The notes below the pieces were generated by a model that saw nothing but the letters and a program-made list of their open reading frames with translations, was not told the DNA's origin and made no database searches. The position numbers and the translations under genes are program-made. Shown piece by piece: positions 4,758 through 5,489 of a stretch of DNA of 5,489 nt (position 1 is the first letter of the stretch; the number at the start of each line of letters is the position of its first letter). The stretch comes from Gammaproteobacteria bacterium (GTDB lineage: Bacteria; Pseudomonadota; Gammaproteobacteria; Steroidobacterales; Woeseiaceae): the NCBI GenBank assembly GCA_030641695.1, contig DAOWGY010000088.1, forward strand, positions 1-5,489, given 5' to 3'.

Positions 4758-5489
4758 TTATAGATGACTCATGAAGATAACGTTGCGCGGGCATTCTGCC
4801 ACGCATATTCCGCAGCCCTTGCAGTAGGAGTAGTCAAACTCGAGGCGGTGACCGACTCGTTTCAACACGCCTTCCGGACAATAGGTGAGGCAAAGGTCAC
4901 ACTCGTTACAGACGCCGCAGGACAGGCAGCGAGTAGCCTCGGCAGTGTCCTCGAGACCCATGTGCACTTCGTCAAAAGTCGAGCGTCGCTCGGTCATGCC
5001 GAGCGTATCGCCTTCGGATACTGGTTGACGCTCGAAAAGGTGCAGTTTCATGGCGTCGGCATGAATGACCTCGTCGCACCAGACATCGACATCGCGCATC
5101 GCCTCGGCATGCTCGGTGATGTGCACGTGCTCTCCGCTCAGCACGTTGTGAATATGCACGGCCGAGCGCCGGCCGCTGCCAATCGCGCCGGCCACCGTTC
5201 CTTCGCGCGTGGCGAGATCGCCAATAGCGAACACCGGCGTCTCGAGCAGGCCGAGGAGCTGGTTTCCTTCCCTGACCTCTGTGCCCTCCGGAAATACCGA
5301 CACATCCGGCGACTGGCCGAGCGCGAGGATGACCCGGTGGCAGGCCAGTTCGAAATCCGAATCCTTGATCTCAACCGGCGCGCGACGCCCCGACTCGTCG
5401 GGCTCGCCGAGTTCCATGCGCCGGCAGGTCAGTCGGTAGTGCCGCCGCATACCGTCGCCCGGCTGTTCGTCCAGGGCGACGGGTTGAGT
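4758..5489 (-). CDS. GltD-like FAD/NAD(P) oxidoreductase fused to a PorD-type 2[4Fe-4S] ferredoxin, C-terminal part
   Basis: Seen: the last 243 residues; the frame stays open to the right window edge, so the ATG at 5450 is internal and the true start lies outside. The flavoprotein half shows VILALGQSPD (53-62) and TPVFAIGDLA followed by GTVAGAIGSGRRSA (84-109), the C-terminal FAD/NAD(P) motifs of GltD-like reductases. The ferredoxin half has CNECDLC followed by LTYCP (Cys194, 197, 200, 204) and YCKGCGICVAECP (Cys223, 226, 229, 233), which are two [4Fe-4S] sites. It also has an extra pair, CLSC (188/191). Known: free PorD accepts electrons from PorB, and GltD-like modules exchange electrons with NAD(P)H. 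Inference: the fusion links the Por enzyme directly to NAD(P)H. It is 2 bases from porA, so almost certainly co-transcribed. A gamma subunit is expected further upstream. Confidence 0.88.
   Translation of the reverse strand, partial: TQPVALDEQPGDGMRRHYRLTCRRMELGEPDESGRRAPVEIKDSDFELACHRVILALGQSPDVSVFPEGTEVREGNQLLGLLETPVFAIGDLATREGTVAGAIGSGRRSAVHIHNVLSGEHVHITEHAEAMRDVDVWCDEVIHADAMKLHLFERQPVSEGDTLGMTERRSTFDEVHMGLEDTAEATRCLSCGVCNECDLCLTYCPEGVLKRVGHRLEFDYSYCKGCGICVAECPRNVIFMSHL

Noticed and set aside
4756..4806. 17-residue N-terminal extension of PorA
   Set aside because: It overlaps the ferredoxin end of the upstream gene out of frame. MSVQVITGN matches where alpha subunits normally begin.
4758..5450. 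Taking the ATG at 5450 as the start of the flavoprotein/ferredoxin gene
   Set aside because: The frame continues open to the window edge, and the FAD domain would be cut in half. The true start must lie beyond the window.

Overview
The window reads as a chromosomal segment of a proteobacterium, most likely a gammaproteobacterium. This rests on moderately GC-rich coding DNA, an ExeA-like ATPase fused to an FHA domain, a dodecin, and a GltD-like/PorD protein next to PorA and PorB. The assignment is a family-level impression, not a match to a known genome. No tRNA, rRNA, CRISPR array, transposase, integrase or attachment site is visible.

Layout. (1) Positions 1-359, minus strand: the N-terminal 119 residues of a 2-oxoglutarate/Fe(II)-dependent dioxygenase of the isoleucine-dioxygenase type (PF10014), cut by the left edge and starting at a GTG. 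(2) Positions 360-519: a divergent intergenic region with inverted repeats. (3) Positions 520-741, plus: a 73-residue protein of unknown function with a basic end. (4) Positions 860-1144, plus: a dodecin-fold protein of 94 residues carrying a Lys/Ala/Arg-rich, histone-H1-like tail and apparently lacking the usual flavin-stacking tryptophan. (5) Positions 1145-1492: a gene-free stretch with two tandem palindromes, the first probably the dodecin terminator, and an AT-rich leader ending in a five-codon upstream ORF. (6) Positions 1493-2650, plus: an ExeA-like AAA+ protein with a damaged Walker A lysine, fused to an intact FHA domain. (7) Positions 2663-5489, minus: the end of a 2-oxoacid (probably pyruvate):ferredoxin oxidoreductase operon, in transcription order a GltD-like flavoprotein fused to a PorD-type 2[4Fe-4S] ferredoxin (cut by the right edge), porA and porB.

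How the genes work together. The three minus-strand genes at the right form one enzyme system. PorA and PorB make up the thiamine-diphosphate core that interconverts pyruvate plus CoA with acetyl-CoA plus CO2. The fused flavoprotein/ferredoxin very likely passes the electrons to or from NAD(P)H. The expected gamma subunit is not in the window. The PorA stop codon overlaps the PorB start (ATGA), and only 2 bases separate the fusion gene from porA, so the set looks translationally coupled. The plus-strand genes on the left are not obviously linked in function. The dodecin has its own candidate promoter and terminator, and the ATPase-FHA gene has an unusual leader.

The observations most worth a second look are the cationic-tailed dodecin, the P-loop-defective ATPase-FHA protein with its stop/start-overlapping mini-ORF, and the NAD(P)H-linked Por operon.
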